The notes beneath the pieces are model-generated. The model did not search any database, was not told the DNA's origin, and saw only the letters and a program-made list of their open reading frames with translations. Positions 25,574-34,640 of a DNA stretch of 40,854 nt are shown piece by piece. The translations under genes and the position numbers were made by a program. Numbering within the stretch: the first letter of the stretch is position 1; the number at the start of each line of letters is the position of its first letter. The stretch comes from Sulfurimonas sp. endosymbiont of Alviniconcha boucheti (lineage in GTDB: Bacteria; Campylobacterota; Campylobacteria; Campylobacterales; Sulfurimonadaceae), in contig JAICBP010000083.1 in assembly GCA_021766785.1 (NCBI GenBank), positions 106,201-147,054 of the forward strand, read 5' to 3'.

Positions 25574-27082
25574 ATGAAAAAGTTACTTTGTGCGACCTAT
25601 GAAGGTCTTGATGCTAAAGTCATAGAAGTAGAATCTACTCTTACCAAAGGACTTCCATCCTTTTCAATAGTAGGAAAACCTAGTATAGATGTCAGCGAAT
25701 CTAAAGAGAGAGTCAAATCTGCACTTTTGAGTAATGAGTTTTCATTTCCACCTAAACGGATTACTTTTTCACTTGCACCATCTGAACTCTCTAAATCTGG
25801 TTCACAATTTGATCTTTCTATGGCAATACTGATACTACTTCATGGTGATGAGTCTGATTTGACTGAGTGGTTTGTGTTTGGAGAGTTAGGGCTTGATGGA
25901 GTTGTCAAAGAGAATATTCAGCTCTATCCTCTCATTCTTTCTCTTGCAAATCAAAAACTTATACACAAAGCAATAGTTCCTTTTGAGTCCTTAGAAAAAC
26001 TTTCTAAAATTCCAGATGTGGAGTTTTATGGAGTCAAAACACTTAGAGAAGCAGTAGCTGCACTGAAAGATCAAGAGATCCTCTCCCCTAGTGTGGAGAG
26101 CAGTTGTATAGAAGCACCCTTTTATGAGATGGATGGGGAGAAATACTACTATACAAAAAAGTATGAAGAGGATTTTTTAGATGTAAAGGGACAAGAGATC
26201 GCCAAACGTGCAGCACTTATTGCTGCCGCTGGATTTCATAATATCATTCTTGAGGGAAGTCCTGGCTGTGGTAAGAGTATGATAGCTTCACGACTTCGTT
26301 ATATCCTCCCTCCCATGAGTAATTCTGATATTCTTGAAAAAGTAAAATTAGAGATACTCGATGGGGCAGAGCCAAATTTTCAACCTAGAAGAGCTATGCA
26401 AATAGTGCACCACACTTCTACAAGTGCTTCTGTCTTTGGTGGTGGAAGTTATAAAGCAAAAATTGGAGAAGTTGGTCTTGCTCATAATGGCATACTATTT
26501 TTTGATGAACTTCCACACTTTAGCAAAAACATATTAGAGTCTCTTCGTGAACCTATGCAGGATAAAAAGATTCGCATATCTCGTGTAAATTCTAAAGTCT
26601 CTTATCCTGCAAAATTTCTTTTTATAGGGGCTATGAACCCTTGTCCATGTGGTAATCTTTTAGATGAAAGTAAAGAGTGCAGATGTAATGAACTCGAAAT
26701 TCAAAAATATAAAAATAGACTTAGTGATCCCTTCTTAGATAGAATAGATCTAAATGTTGTAATGCAAAATGTTAGTAGTAGCGATACCCCTAGTTTGAGC
26801 TCATTAGAGATGCATGAAATGGTTGTCAAAGCACATATGCGAGCAAAAAAACGCGGGCAAAAAGAGTTCAATGCAAATTTAAGCGACAAAGAGATAGATA
26901 TGTATTGTGCTTTGAGTGAAGAGGTACAGAATGTTTTAGACATGGCCATTTCACGTTTTACTCTCTCTTTTCGCAGTATAAAAAAGGTACAAAAAGTTGC
27001 AAGGACTATTGCTGATTTGGCTAAGAGTGATACTATAAAGAAAGAGCATCTTTTAGAAGCACTCTCTTACCGTAGAAGATAA
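25574..27082 (+). CDS. comM: YifB/ComM family Mg-chelatase-like AAA+ ATPase
   Basis: ComM-type proteins are hexameric helicases that help branch migration during natural transformation. The 502-residue protein has an N-terminal Lon-protease-like fold (KGLPSFSIVGKP, then ESKERVKSAL), the Walker A EGSPGCGKSM (near 229-238), Walker B ILFFDELPHF (near 310), MNPCPCGN (near 356) with the conserved cysteines, and a C-terminal Mg-chelatase domain (about 400-500). It is full length. It lies at the end of the plus-strand run and converges with metH, separated by 35 bases that contain only a weak 6-bp hairpin (27084-27099). Confidence 0.93.
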   Translation: MKKLLCATYEGLDAKVIEVESTLTKGLPSFSIVGKPSIDVSESKERVKSALLSNEFSFPPKRITFSLAPSELSKSGSQFDLSMAILILLHGDESDLTEWFVFGELGLDGVVKENIQLYPLILSLANQKLIHKAIVPFESLEKLSKIPDVEFYGVKTLREAVAALKDQEILSPSVESSCIEAPFYEMDGEKYYYTKKYEEDFLDVKGQEIAKRAALIAAAGFHNIILEGSPGCGKSMIASRLRYILPPMSNSDILEKVKLEILDGAEPNFQPRRAMQIVHHTSTSASVFGGGSYKAKIGEVGLAHNGILFFDELPHFSKNILESLREPMQDKKIRISRVNSKVSYPAKFLFIGAMNPCPCGNLLDESKECRCNELEIQKYKNRLSDPFLDRIDLNVVMQNVSSSDTPSLSSLEMHEMVVKAHMRAKKRGQKEFNANLSDKEIDMYCALSEEVQNVLDMAISRFTLSFRSIKKVQKVARTIADLAKSDTIKKEHLLEALSYRRR

Positions 27083-27117
27083 ACTTTTAGTTATAAAAGA
27101 TTTATTATGCTCCCTCT

Positions 27118-30100
27118 TTAGACATTATAATAAGTAGCATTGGGATGATAAACTACTAATGCAGAAGTACTCTGCTCAGGGTGAATCTGAAAAGTCTCAC
27201 TCAGTTGTATACCAAACTCTTCAGGCTTTAAGAGATTAAAAAGTGGGCGGTTGAGTTCTAGGTTAGGACATGCTGCATAACCAAAACTGTAACGGCTACC
27301 TTGATACCTGTTCATCTGTACATCTGCTAAAGTCGGTTTCTCCCCCTCTGCGATGTTTAGATCAAGTCGTATTTGCTTATGTGCTATCTCTGCAAGAGCT
27401 TCAGCAAGTTCAACGCCAAGTCCATGAAATTGATAATACTCTGTGTAGTTACCTTTTTCATATATCTCTCGTTCTATTTCACTAAGTTTATTTCCAGCAC
27501 TTACACAAGTCAAAGCTATTACATCGTGTTTGTCTCTATGAAAGAAGTCACTGAGAGCACGGTGTGGCTGTTTTCTCTGCCTTGGAAAGAAGAACTTTTC
27601 TACACAATTTTCCTTTACCTCTTCTAAACTCTGATTATTTCTATCTTTTTCGCTAAAGTAGCCCTCTGACTCATCAAAAATGAGGAGTTCATTATCATCA
27701 CTTCTACATGGCCAATAACCATAAATAATAGTAGGATCAAAAAGCTTTTGCTCTATAAACTGTTTTTTTAATCTCTCATAAGCTGGCCAAACTACCTCAT
27801 CAAGTTGCTTTTGATACTCCTCCTTTTTCATTCCCTTTGAACTATATCCCCAACGCGATTTAAAAAGTATTTTGTGATTTATCCATTCAAACGCCATCTC
27901 TATTTGCTGTTGGGTTAGTTTTATCTCACGTCTTCCCCAAAATGGAGGAGTAGGGATAGTAATATCACGCTTAGGCATTTTAAGCTCTTCAAATGGAGGG
28001 ATAATGACCTCCTCCTTTGCAACTCTCTCGATTACAGGTGCATCAGGATGCAAATTTGTGTCAAGATTTCCTGCTTCTATACGGCTCATAGCTGTAACAC
28101 CATCAAAGGCATCTTTACAGTAAAAGATAGGACCACTATAGGCAGGACGACAAAAATCATCTATGAAGCTACGAGTAAGAGCTGCTCCACCAAGTAAGAT
28201 AGGAATTTTAATGCCTCTCTCTTCAAGTGTGTTAAGGTTTTCAAGCATAACTTGTGTGGACTTTACTAGCAGACCACTCATACCTAATGCAGATATATGC
28301 TCTTGCTCCATAGTCTCTAAAAAACTCTCAAGTTCTACTTTTATACCAAGGTTCTTAACTTTGTAACCATTATTAGAGAGGATAATATCTACAAGATTTT
28401 TTCCAACATCATGAACATCCCCCTTTACAGTTCCAAGAGCTAGAGTTGTATTTACCTCTTTTTCCACTTTTGGAAGATACGGATTGAGATAATCTACTGT
28501 CTTTTTCATAGTTTCAGCTGACTGGAGTACAAAAGGAAGTTGCATCTGTCCACTACCAAAAAGCTCACCAACTACTTTCATTGCATCTATGAGTATCTCG
28601 TTTACAATAACTTCAGGCTTTATCTTATGGCGTACTTCCTCAACAAGTGGGATCATTCGCTCTTTATCTCCATCCATAAGAAGTTTTGCAATTCTTTCTT
28701 CATCACTCATTGCAAGATATTCTTCATCTACTGCATCATTATCTACAGCCTCTTTAGTGCTAAAATGTTCTATAAAATTAAAGAGTGCTTCCCCATTTGG
28801 TTCTCTATTAAAGATAAGATCATCACATATTTTTTGATCCTCTTTTGTGATTTTATTAATAGGAATAATGTGTTTTACATTGATAATGACTGAAGTAAGT
28901 CCTGCTTTTATGCAGTGGTGTAAGAACATAGAGTTGAGATATGGGCGTGCATCTTTATCTAATCCAAATGAGATATTTGAGAGCCCTAGAGTCGCACTTA
29001 CTTCAGGGTGTTTTTTACGAAGTGCACGGATAGCCTCTATCGTGTTGATCCCAGCATCCCAATACTCCTCATCTCCACTTCCTAGTGTAAAGGTCAATAC
29101 ATCAAAAATCAAATCCTCTTTTTTTATACTATGTCTATTTGTAGCTAAGTTGATGATACGATCAGCTACCTTAAGCTTATCTTCTACAGTTTTTGCCATT
29201 CCTTTTTCATCAATAGTAAGACAAACCAGAGAGGTACCAAACTTTTTGGCGAGTTGACACACTGCATCAAATTTTTGCTCTCCATCTTCAAGGTTGACAG
29301 AGTTTAAAACTGGTTTTCCACCTATATGTTTGAGTGCAGTTTCAAGCCCTTTTGTAGAAGTTGAATCGGGCATGAGAGGTAGTGCAATTTTTTGATTGTA
29401 CATCCCGATTACTGCTGTCATATCTTTTGTCTCATCACGTCCTGCAAAACCTACATTGACATCTATCATATGTGCACCTGCTCGAACTTGCTGTTGTGCT
29501 ACAGAGAGAGTACCTTCATAATCTTCTGCTAAAAGAAGTTCACGGAAAGCTTTACTTCCTGTGGCGTTTGAGCGCTCCCCCATAAGGAGTGGAGCAGGTT
29601 CCTGCTTGAGTAATGTTGTATTAAAGAGTGAGGCTATGGATGTTTTATGTCTTCCTGTCGCTGCCTTTGGTCTTCTGTTTGTCACTGCATTGACTAGTGC
29701 ACGGATATGCTGTGGGGTTGTTCCACAACAGCCACCTAAAAAACTCACACCATCATAATTTAAAAACTTCTCTTGTTGTTCTACAAACTCATCTGGTCCC
29801 ATAGGATAGTAAGTATATCCTCCACGGTTTTGAGGAAGACCTGCATTAGCATGCACAGAGATAGGCTTATGCCAAAGTTCTGAAAGAGTTTTTACATGCT
29901 TAAGAACTTGTTCTGGACCTGTTCCACAGTTAAACCCAAGACTTAAGATATCAAAGGGCTCTAAAATAGTAGCAATAGTCGTAGTATCAGTACCAATAAG
30001 CATAGTCCCACTCAATTCAATAGTAACAGAGACCATAATAGGAAGTTCTGTTTGCATCTGGCGATTTGCCTCTTGAGCCGCGTGGAGTGCTGCTTTTATC

Positions 30101-30606
30101 TGGAGTGGATCTTGACAAGTCTCTAGTAGAAATATATCTGCACCACCCTCTATAAGTGCCTTACAAAACTCCGTATATCCTGAATACATCACATCATAAG
30201 CGATATGCCCTAAAGAGGGGAGTTTTGTTCCTGGTCCAACACTCCCAAGACAAAAACGTGGATGCTCTGGTGTAGAGAACTCTATACATTTTTGTTTAAC
30301 AAGCTCTGCCCCAGCTTTTGTAAGTTCATAAGCACGATCACCTATCTGATACTCATCTAAAACCCAAGAAAAAGAGCCAAAGGTATTTGTTGTGATAAGA
30401 TCAGCTCCAGCAGTAAGATAAGCATGAAAGATTTCGCTAAGTACTTCAGGAGCTGTAATATTTAAGAGCTCATTACATCCCTCATTTCCTACCCATGCTT
30501 CTTTAGATATCTGATCATCACGCTCTTGAAGCTGTGTACCCATAGCACCATCTATGATAAGTGGGCGTCTCTTTATTGTCTCTAAAATGTATTGTTCTGT
30601 GTTCAT
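27118..30606 (-). CDS. metH: Cobalamin-dependent methionine synthase
   Basis: MetH transfers a methyl group from methyltetrahydrofolate through cobalamin to homocysteine. All four modules are present in 1162 residues: homocysteine/zinc domain (about 1-315; LSLGFNCGTGPEQVL and FLGGCCGTTPQHI carry the zinc cysteines), folate-binding domain (about 335-600; MGERSNATGSKAF, then DVNVGFAGRDE), cobalamin domain with DVHDVGKN (near 742; this His is the lower cobalt ligand) and LGMSGLLVKST, and the C-terminal SAM-dependent reactivation domain (about 900-1160; RYSFGYAACPNL with the typical RxxxGYxxCP motif). This means the cell makes or imports B12. It is transcribed alone, divergent from the lipoprotein gene at 30714. 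Confidence 0.97.
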   Translation of the reverse strand: MNTEQYILETIKRRPLIIDGAMGTQLQERDDQISKEAWVGNEGCNELLNITAPEVLSEIFHAYLTAGADLITTNTFGSFSWVLDEYQIGDRAYELTKAGAELVKQKCIEFSTPEHPRFCLGSVGPGTKLPSLGHIAYDVMYSGYTEFCKALIEGGADIFLLETCQDPLQIKAALHAAQEANRQMQTELPIMVSVTIELSGTMLIGTDTTTIATILEPFDILSLGFNCGTGPEQVLKHVKTLSELWHKPISVHANAGLPQNRGGYTYYPMGPDEFVEQQEKFLNYDGVSFLGGCCGTTPQHIRALVNAVTNRRPKAATGRHKTSIASLFNTTLLKQEPAPLLMGERSNATGSKAFRELLLAEDYEGTLSVAQQQVRAGAHMIDVNVGFAGRDETKDMTAVIGMYNQKIALPLMPDSTSTKGLETALKHIGGKPVLNSVNLEDGEQKFDAVCQLAKKFGTSLVCLTIDEKGMAKTVEDKLKVADRIINLATNRHSIKKEDLIFDVLTFTLGSGDEEYWDAGINTIEAIRALRKKHPEVSATLGLSNISFGLDKDARPYLNSMFLHHCIKAGLTSVIINVKHIIPINKITKEDQKICDDLIFNREPNGEALFNFIEHFSTKEAVDNDAVDEEYLAMSDEERIAKLLMDGDKERMIPLVEEVRHKIKPEVIVNEILIDAMKVVGELFGSGQMQLPFVLQSAETMKKTVDYLNPYLPKVEKEVNTTLALGTVKGDVHDVGKNLVDIILSNNGYKVKNLGIKVELESFLETMEQEHISALGMSGLLVKSTQVMLENLNTLEERGIKIPILLGGAALTRSFIDDFCRPAYSGPIFYCKDAFDGVTAMSRIEAGNLDTNLHPDAPVIERVAKEEVIIPPFEELKMPKRDITIPTPPFWGRREIKLTQQQIEMAFEWINHKILFKSRWGYSSKGMKKEEYQKQLDEVVWPAYERLKKQFIEQKLFDPTIIYGYWPCRSDDNELLIFDESEGYFSEKDRNNQSLEEVKENCVEKFFFPRQRKQPHRALSDFFHRDKHDVIALTCVSAGNKLSEIEREIYEKGNYTEYYQFHGLGVELAEALAEIAHKQIRLDLNIAEGEKPTLADVQMNRYQGSRYSFGYAACPNLELNRPLFNLLKPEEFGIQLSETFQIHPEQSTSALVVYHPNATYYNV

Positions 30607-30683
30607 CTATTTTTAATCTTTCTTGAAAATATATTATTTTATTTTACCAAAAAAACACATAAAGAACTCTTTACTCATTTTTA

Positions 30684-30692
30684 TGCTATAAT
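30684..30692 (+). promoter_or_regulatory. Extended -10 promoter of the lipoprotein/outer-membrane pair
   Basis: TGCTATAAT is an extended -10 element (TGN before a consensus TATAAT), 21 bases before the ATG at 30714 and followed by AAGGAG (30702-30707) as ribosome site. No -35 box is evident. The match is strong for this AT-rich genome. Confidence 0.65.
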
Positions 30693-30713
30693 TCTTCATT
30701 CAAGGAGAACATA

Positions 30714-31772
30714 ATGTTAAAAAATACAATTATAGGTTTGTTAACCGTATTTACACTACTTATGAGTGGATGTGGTGATAATACTAGTAACAAAGGTGAA
30801 TTAAAACTGGAAGTACAACAGATGTTAGATAATGGAGATTTTCAAGGTGTCATAGATAAATTGAAGCCACTTGCAAGTAGCCACAATGATTATATACTTT
30901 TAGCATCTGCATATATGGGTAGAGCAGGATTAACATTAAAAAATCTTCTCTCAACTCTAACAAATACTGCTAATACTACTAGCAATGGTTTTTCTGACTT
31001 TACAACAAAACTCTCTTCAATGACATCTGCAACAGCTGTTGCAGACTTAAAAGAATCGGTTAGATACTTTAAAAAAGTGGTAAAAAATAAATGTAGTTCT
31101 GAAGATAAAAATATTACATCTTCTGAGAAAAGTATCTGTCTCTATATAGGCTTAGCAAGTACTAGTAGTGCTGCTTCTACTATTAAACTTCTTACTAATG
31201 ATATTACTACCTTTGGTCAAAATGGAAAAATAGATAATAAACTTCTAGCTTCTACTTGTGCCATGAAGTATGCATTTGATCGCAATATAAGTAGTATAAG
31301 CGATTGTAGTGTTACTGAAGATAACAATATAACATTTAAACAGAGTCAAAAAACATATACACTTCTTAGTGTAACTATTACAGATACTACTGGACCACAT
31401 CCATTTGAATACTTAATGACAGATGCAAATACAACGGCATTAACGAAAGAGTACTGTACACTTGATAATTTTTCTACACGCCAAGAGAATGAAGATATTG
31501 GATATTATGTCTGTCCTGTACAGGAAGCACCAGGAGATGATATAACATCAACAAGTGTTTTAGTAGATGCACTTAACAATGGTATAGATGCGACTAAAAA
31601 CGGTATCGGTACAGTTAGCGGTGCAACAGACATAGATGTAGGTGAAAAGTTACATAAGTATAAATGTGAGATTTTAGGTGGTAAATATGAGGATAATAAT
31701 TGTACGGTAAGCACAACAGACCCTATTAGTACATCAAATATTACAGATTATCTTTTAAAATTTAATCAATAA
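30714..31772 (+). CDS. Lipoprotein of unknown function with TPR-like N-terminus
   Basis: This 352-residue protein has a lipoprotein signal peptide with lipobox LMSGC (Cys20), so it should be lipid-anchored in the envelope. The mature N-terminus (QQMLDNGDFQGVIDKLKPLA and YILLASAYMGRAGL, about 33-75) looks like one or two helical TPR-like repeats; the rest is rich in Ser and Thr with scattered cysteines (near 131, 143, 184, 199, 249, 267, 322 and 335) that could form disulfides. I do not recognise a family. It is 13 bases before the TraF-like outer-membrane gene and shares its promoter, so the two probably act together at the outer membrane. Confidence 0.8.
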   Translation: MLKNTIIGLLTVFTLLMSGCGDNTSNKGELKLEVQQMLDNGDFQGVIDKLKPLASSHNDYILLASAYMGRAGLTLKNLLSTLTNTANTTSNGFSDFTTKLSSMTSATAVADLKESVRYFKKVVKNKCSSEDKNITSSEKSICLYIGLASTSSAASTIKLLTNDITTFGQNGKIDNKLLASTCAMKYAFDRNISSISDCSVTEDNNITFKQSQKTYTLLSVTITDTTGPHPFEYLMTDANTTALTKEYCTLDNFSTRQENEDIGYYVCPVQEAPGDDITSTSVLVDALNNGIDATKNGIGTVSGATDIDVGEKLHKYKCEILGGKYEDNNCTVSTTDPISTSNITDYLLKFNQ

Positions 31773-31785
31773 ATAAGGGATTAAG

Positions 31786-33000
31786 ATGAAAAGAAGCATA
31801 GTTCTATTACTTTTTACATGTGTAACCACTTCGCTTATGGCTTTAGGTGGAGAGTTCGCTTACCTCTATAAAGATTCACGTATTATGGGAATGGGTGGAG
31901 CTAATATCGCAGTAGGTGGCTACTCAACATCACTCTTTAGTAATCCTTCCGGACTTGCAAGTATTCAAAAAGATGAGGGATTTGTCGTTGAGGTATTAGG
32001 TTTGGGGCTAACAGGAAGCAACAACATATTAGAGTTTACTCAGGAGGTAACTAAGCTAGGGAATAGTACAACAAATGAAAAGCTTGCTATGGTAACAAAA
32101 TACAATGGAAGACATTTCCAAATAGATTCTAGCAACTATAGCTCTATCTCTAAAAATAGTGATCTTTTTGTATGGAGTGCTGGATTGCTTAGTGCGATGG
32201 ATCTCAACTTCGAAGCACATTCGAATCTTAATGGAGCAGCAGGTATTCTTGATACTTCATCAAGAGTTTATAATACTCTTCTTTTAGGAGCAGCAAAAGA
32301 GTATAAGACAGAGGCTGGTCTTGTAGATATTGGTGTTACTGTAAAGTATATTTGGCAAAAGTCTTATGAAGGAACATTTACCGCAACGGATCTTAAGGAT
32401 CTTGCATCTTTGACAGATCCTAGCGCGGTTTTCACTAACAGTAGTCTATCAAAAATGATACGGAAAGATTTTGAAAAGGATTCTTCTGGATTTGGAATTG
32501 ACCTAGGTGTGAACTACCACCCTTTTCAAAACAGTATCTTACATCCAAGTTTTGGACTGAGTATGATGAATATGGGCTCTATGGGAATGGGTAACAACTA
32601 TGGAAAACAACCATTTACTGTAAATATAGGTGCAGCAATTCAACCGGAAGTCTCTTATATAGATAGGCTAGTTTTAGCTGTTGATTATGTAGATATATTT
32701 AATGCAAATTCTATCCGCACATATACATATAGTGCTGATAATGCTATTAGCTTTACAGATGATACTGATAGTGACATTATGAAACGTCTACGTCTAGGTG
32801 CAGGTATTGGGCTTATTGATTCACATTTTTTTTCTACACAAGTTAACCTTGGAATGTATCAGAGTGACTATACAGCTGGATTAGATATGACTATTTTTGT
32901 TCTAAAGCTTAACTTAGCAACTTACAAAGAAGAGATTGGAACAGGAAGTGTAACGATACCAGATAGAAGATATATGGTTCAGTTAGGAATAGGTTGGTAA
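31786..33000 (+). CDS. TraF-like outer-membrane beta-barrel protein
   Basis: This 404-residue protein has a signal peptide (MKRSIVLLLFTCVTTSLMA) and then the segment SRIMGMGGANIAVGGYSTSL followed by FSNPSGLA, the pattern of the TraF_2/PorV-FadL-like group of outer-membrane proteins (mGMGGAgVA...NPA). The remainder alternates polar and hydrophobic strands, has repeated glycines and aromatics, and ends in GIGW with a C-terminal aromatic residue, as expected for a beta-barrel. Despite the family name it has no link here to conjugation: no other transfer gene is nearby. It is co-transcribed with the lipoprotein upstream. The ligand is unknown. Confidence 0.75.
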   Translation: MKRSIVLLLFTCVTTSLMALGGEFAYLYKDSRIMGMGGANIAVGGYSTSLFSNPSGLASIQKDEGFVVEVLGLGLTGSNNILEFTQEVTKLGNSTTNEKLAMVTKYNGRHFQIDSSNYSSISKNSDLFVWSAGLLSAMDLNFEAHSNLNGAAGILDTSSRVYNTLLLGAAKEYKTEAGLVDIGVTVKYIWQKSYEGTFTATDLKDLASLTDPSAVFTNSSLSKMIRKDFEKDSSGFGIDLGVNYHPFQNSILHPSFGLSMMNMGSMGMGNNYGKQPFTVNIGAAIQPEVSYIDRLVLAVDYVDIFNANSIRTYTYSADNAISFTDDTDSDIMKRLRLGAGIGLIDSHFFSTQVNLGMYQSDYTAGLDMTIFVLKLNLATYKEEIGTGSVTIPDRRYMVQLGIGW

Positions 33001-33008
33001 TCTATCAT

Positions 33009-33043
33009 ATTATAATCACATAAGTAAACAATATGATTATAAT
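33009..33043 (+). repeat. Inverted repeat after the outer-membrane gene
   Basis: Perfect 10-base arms ATTATAATCA (33009-33018) and TGATTATAAT (33034-33043) enclose 15 bases, starting 8 bases after the stop codon at 33000. It could end the upstream transcript or serve as an operator for ccoG. There is no T-tract, and the arms are AT-rich, so the function is uncertain. Confidence 0.4.
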
Positions 33044-33099
33044 TAGTATTATTTATAATAATTAGACTCATTTAAGGACTTATACTCTTTATTTAATGG

Positions 33100-33105
33100 T
33101 ATAAT
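33100..33105 (+). promoter_or_regulatory. Candidate -10 box of ccoG
   Basis: A consensus TATAAT lies 30 bases before the ATG chosen for ccoG (33135), followed by a GGAG ribosome site at 33124-33127. The distances fit a normal transcript with a short leader. No -35 box is clear. Confidence 0.5.
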
Positions 33106-33134
33106 ATCAAAAATTGATAGTATGGAGTATAAAT

Positions 33135-34577
33135 ATGAGTGAAAAGAAAAAAGATTTTAAGATACCATCACCGTGGAGACATAAGCGTTATGTTATGTAT
33201 GCTATTGCTACTGTAGTTTCCCTTATTCTTCCGTGGATTATCATAAATGGTAACCACTTTTTCCTTCTAAGTTTCGATAAAATGAAACTACACCTTGCAT
33301 TTGTACAGTTTGATATGCAAGAGCTTTACCTTATGCCTTTCCTTTTAATGTTACTTTTCCTTGGAATTTTCGGTATGACAGTAGTCGGTGGTCGTGTTTT
33401 TTGTGGATGGGTCTGTCCTCAAACTGTCTTTCGTGTTATTTATCGTGATCTTATCGAGACAAAGATTTTAAAACTTCGTAAACGTATTAAAAATAAGCAA
33501 CAAGAACCAGATATGTCCAAAGCTGAAAACAGGGTCAAAAAAGCGATTGCAGTCCTTATATGGAGTATTTTAGCTATTATTGCTGGAGCAGACTTTATCT
33601 GGTACTTTGTACCTCCTGAGGATTTCCTTACATATTTAGAAAACCCTATAGATCACCTTACTACTTTTGGTTTTGTTCTTGGTGTAGCACTCTTTCTTAT
33701 CTATGATATAGTATTTTTAAAAGAGAACTTCTGTATCTATGTATGTCCATATTCTCGTGTACAGTCTGTTCTTTATGATGATCATACTGTTATGGCACTT
33801 TATAATGAGCATAGAGGTGGACATATCTATGACGGTCATGAGAAAAAATTTACAAAACAAAAAGAGATCCAAGTAGAAGAACCACTAGCTGAATGTACTA
33901 CTTGTGAATCCTGTGTAACGGTTTGTCCTACTCACATCGATATTCGTCAAGGATTACAGCTTGAGTGCATCAACTGCTTAGAGTGTGTGGATGCCTGTAC
34001 AACTGTTATGGGCAAACTTGGAAAACCTTCTCTTATAACTTGGTCAAGTGATTATGAGATTGTAGATCAAAAAGGAAAAACAAAATATTTCCGTCCTAAG
34101 GTTCTTGCTTACATAGCATTACTTGTTGGTATTAGCCTCATTCTCGGTGTTATGGGAAGTAAGAAAGAGCATATGCTTCTCAATATCAATAAAGAGACTC
34201 GCCTCTACTCTATAAAATCTCTTCCAGATGGTAGCATTCGTGTAGATAACTCTTTTGTCTTTTTACTACAAAACACAGAGCATAAGAAGATGAAATTCTA
34301 CTTTGATATTATCCCTCCAAAAGGAATGGAAGGCAAAATAACAATAGCTAAACCTAGTAAACCTTTTATGGCAACACCAGGCGCAAAGAAAAAGAAGATT
34401 GTAACACTAAGAACAACTGAATTACTTGTAGATGAAGCAAGAAAGGATACAATTATCCCAATTACTATTCATGCTTATGCACTTGATGCAAATGGTAAAA
34501 AGAGTAAAAAGATCTCTGTTTACAGAAAATCTACTTTTACATACCCAAAACAGAGTGTTTTAAAAGCTATAAAATAG
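33135..34577 (+). CDS. ccoG: Cytochrome c oxidase accessory protein CcoG (RdxA/FixG)
   Basis: CcoG is a membrane cupric reductase with ferredoxin-type clusters needed to assemble cbb3 cytochrome oxidase. The 480-residue protein has several membrane segments in the first 200 residues and one near 320. VFCGWVCPQTVFR (near 94) and IYVCPYSRVQS (near 205) are family signatures. Two ferredoxin motifs, CTTCESCVTVCP and CINCLECVDAC (about 256-290), bind iron-sulfur clusters, and a FixG-type Ig-like domain ends the protein. ATG at 33135 has GGAG 7 bases upstream; an in-frame start at 33114 lies too close to the promoter. It is away from any cco operon here and converges with the histidine kinase gene. 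Confidence 0.94.
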   Translation: MSEKKKDFKIPSPWRHKRYVMYAIATVVSLILPWIIINGNHFFLLSFDKMKLHLAFVQFDMQELYLMPFLLMLLFLGIFGMTVVGGRVFCGWVCPQTVFRVIYRDLIETKILKLRKRIKNKQQEPDMSKAENRVKKAIAVLIWSILAIIAGADFIWYFVPPEDFLTYLENPIDHLTTFGFVLGVALFLIYDIVFLKENFCIYVCPYSRVQSVLYDDHTVMALYNEHRGGHIYDGHEKKFTKQKEIQVEEPLAECTTCESCVTVCPTHIDIRQGLQLECINCLECVDACTTVMGKLGKPSLITWSSDYEIVDQKGKTKYFRPKVLAYIALLVGISLILGVMGSKKEHMLLNINKETRLYSIKSLPDGSIRVDNSFVFLLQNTEHKKMKFYFDIIPPKGMEGKITIAKPSKPFMATPGAKKKKIVTLRTTELLVDEARKDTIIPITIHAYALDANGKKSKKISVYRKSTFTYPKQSVLKAIK

Positions 34578-34597
34578 ACTCAAAATCTTTAATTAGA

Positions 34598-34630
34598 GTC
34601 TCATTATGATTGCTATGACCATAATGAGAC
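34598..34630. terminator. Hairpin between convergent ccoG and histidine kinase genes
   Basis: The 11-base arms GTCTCATTATG (34598-34608) and CATAATGAGAC (34620-34630) are perfectly complementary around an 11-base loop. It lies 21 bases past the ccoG stop and 11 bases before the end of the kinase gene, so it could stop transcripts from both sides. Neither side has a strong T-run, so this is a structural rather than a canonical terminator call. Confidence 0.5.
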
Positions 34631-34640
34631 CACTTCCAAA

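Noticed and set aside
31786-33000. Conjugation machinery, from the TraF family name
   Set aside because: No other transfer, relaxase or pilus gene is nearby; the TraF-like family includes many chromosomal barrel proteins.
33114-33134. Upstream start for ccoG
   Set aside because: It is 9 bases after a TATAAT box and lacks a ribosome site; the ATG at 33135 has GGAG at the right distance.
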